The notes under the pieces: generated by a model
The model's input: only the letters and a program-made list of their open reading frames with translations
Database searches by the model: none
What the model was told of the DNA's origin: nothing
Part shown: positions 19,717-21,219 of the stretch, one piece after another
Numbering within the stretch: position 1 is the stretch's first letter
How the letters are laid out: the number at the start of each line of letters is the position of its first letter
Assembly: GCA_034698045.1 (NCBI GenBank)
Contig: JAQGAU010001133.1
Location: forward strand, 1 to 21,219
Source: Paramacrobiotus richtersi
Lineage: Eukaryota > Tardigrada > Eutardigrada > Parachela > Macrobiotidae
Length of the DNA stretch: 21,219 nucleotides
Direction of reading: 5' to 3'
Made by a program: the position numbers and the translations under genes

Positions 19717-20936
19717 ATGGCAAACCACACAGGGAATACAACTTTATGGGATATGTATCTGTACGAATTCCAGGCACAATGGGCCCGGGAATCGGCTTTG
19801 AACTATTTTTTCATTTGCGTGATGATGATCTTAGGTTTCCTGGGCACACTTGCCAACCTTGTAGTAAGTTACCCAGATTTACGAAAGCAGACAGCCGTGG
19901 AAAGGTTATGGCCTGATTGCTAATTTATCGCCTTTCCTGTCAACTTTTTGCGACATAAATCCAAGCAATATTCAGAGAAGACGTATACAATGTGCATGTT
20001 CTAGAAATACAACGTTATATCCTTTGACTGACCAGTCGTTCGATCATAGTCAAAATTAAACGCTTTTTTGTTTTCTCGCAGGTGATCCTATCGTTAGCAG
20101 TTCTTCGCGACCTCCATAAGATACAGTACGCTTTCGTGGGAAACTTGGCCGCGGCGGATCTATTGGTGACCGGCATCGTCATTCCAGTCAATATCCTCGG
20201 TAATTGATTATTAAAGTTGTTACTTAAATTTACTTGTATGAGCCTACCTGCTCAAAGTGATAACCTTACTGTAATTATTTTTGGACACATTCAAGTTCCA
20301 ATATTCCTGCCTTCGTTGAGTGGTTCAAGCAGAACTTCCTTTACAGCAACTGTTCGCGGACCGGCAATGTTTCGAGACTATCCCTGGTTTTGCGAGTTGG
20401 ACGGGACAATATGTGCGTCGGCATGCTCGGGCTCCATATGGTGCATTACGGCTATTAGCGTGGAAAGGTAATTGTGGCAGTTTATTTATTGATTGATAAG
20501 AAACGAATTAACACGGTCATTGCTTCCACGAAACCGATTTCCTGTTGTTCAAGACGAAGCAATGACGCACAGCGCTCAAGACATAAGAAGTTTTCAGTGT
20601 GCCCTGCATTTCCATTTTTTTGCAGGTACATTTGCATATGCGATTATGCTCTGTATCAGAAAATGTTCACACTTTTCCGTACTGGTCTGATGATCGTCGG
20701 ATTATGGATCATAGCCCATGGTATTCATCTTCCAAATTTGCTTGGATGGGGACAAACAGCCTACTCCGGTGATATGTACTTATGCACCGCGGAATTGCGT
20801 TTATGGTCGTATTCTGTTTTTTACGGAGTGAGCGGTATTCTTTTACCAATCGGGATCTGCTTCTACGCTTACCTTCGCATCTACCTGAGAGTGCGAGTTA
20901 GTCGCGCTGGACGAAATCATATTGCAGGATCAAAAG
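19717..20936 (+). CDS. Melatonin-receptor-like class A GPCR, 3' end outside the window
   Basis: Four exons are visible: 19717-19863, 20082-20199, 20347-20467 and 20626 to about 20936. The first three have exactly the lengths (147, 118, 121) and phases of the paralogue at 13116. The N-terminus has NHT and NTT glycosylation sites. TM2 carries LAAAD. TM3 and ICL2 read SIWCITAISVERY and ICICDYALYQ. ECL2 has the paired Cys (DMYLCTAE). Exon 3 differs from the paralogue by only two residues. The end of exon 4 is uncertain: the donor at AAAG|GTATTA (20936) keeps the phase-1 junction of the paralogue, and a stronger-looking ACA|GTAAGT at 20959 is in phase 0. TM6 and TM7 should lie right of 21219; no matching exon appears before the window ends. 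Confidence 0.88.
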
Positions 20937-21205
20937 GTATTACAGTAAAAGATATTACAGTAAGTGCTTTATTGCATCGACTTTCGCAATTTGGCGATCA
21001 AAGTAGCTGTTAAATCTGACGAGCTTCTAACGGTTTTAAACTCGTTTTTTTATTTGCCGTGCGCAAACAATTATGACAAAAATGTCTGCCAATTCAAAAC
21101 AATATATAACGTGCATCTGAAAGCGACCTTTCAAAAAGAAGTGATTACTTCAACACGTTTGCTGAAGTTACATTTCAAAGTAAACTTTTTGCACATGCCG
21201 TGGCG

Positions 21206-21219
21206 ACGCCTCGAGGCGT
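21206..21219. repeat. 14-base perfect palindrome at the window edge
   Basis: ACGCCTCGAGGCGT is self-complementary and runs to the last base, so it may be longer. It is G/C-rich in A/T-rich surroundings, inside the presumed last intron of the second melatonin-like receptor. Confidence 0.7.

Noticed and set aside
1-21219. CRISPR arrays, bacterial operons or phage genes.
   Set aside because: There are no regularly spaced repeats. The genes have spliceosomal introns and animal receptor families, so a prokaryotic reading does not fit.

Overview
The window looks like nuclear DNA of a small invertebrate animal. Every protein gene but one needs introns to be read. The introns have GT...AG ends and are often very short (54, 56, 59, 92 and 94 bases), and a eukaryotic tRNA-Thr gene with a Pol III T-run is present. 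The receptor families and compact introns remind me most of a tardigrade (Hypsibius/Ramazzottius type). That is a family-level impression, not a proof.

Layout, left to right. (1) Positions 1-1255 (+) hold the last two exons of a class A GPCR whose start lies outside the window. (2) Positions 1256-2406 are non-coding, with a diverged dispersed repeat (about 1511-1730) and a two-copy 91-base tandem repeat (2144-2327). (3) Positions 5612-2407 (-) hold a five-exon gene for a predicted secreted FAD-dependent amine/L-amino-acid oxidase of 606 aa, with a six-cysteine N-terminal mini-domain. (4) Positions 5613-8696 are long intergenic DNA carrying the second copy of the dispersed repeat. (5) Positions 8697-9762 (+) hold a three-exon gene for a 305-aa SGNH-hydrolase-like protein with altered catalytic blocks and a basic, charged tail. 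(6) Positions 9781-11645 are a pair of 128-base, roughly 96% identical inverted repeats enclosing 1.6 kb without a recognisable gene. (7) Positions 13116-14839 (+) hold a complete five-exon melatonin-receptor-like GPCR of 356 aa. (8) Positions 14840-16265 are non-coding with a long hairpin (15797-15857). (9) Positions 16266-16338 (+) are tRNA-Thr(UGU). (10) Positions 16901-17836 (+) are an intronless GPCR of 311 aa, in the same NRxWAL family as the partial gene at the left edge. (11) From 19717 to about 20936 (+) lie the first four exons of a second melatonin-receptor-like GPCR, a close paralogue of the one at 13116. Its last exon lies outside the window.

The region is therefore a receptor neighbourhood in which two unrelated class A GPCR families are interleaved (NRxWAL, melatonin-like, NRxWAL, melatonin-like). 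One secreted flavoenzyme and one SGNH-like gene sit between them, arranged head to head. The four receptors are probably membrane sensors from lineage-specific expansions. I see nothing that ties the oxidase or the SGNH-like protein to them in one pathway. Exon models were built by hand; for each complete gene the splice phases agree and the summed coding length is a multiple of three.
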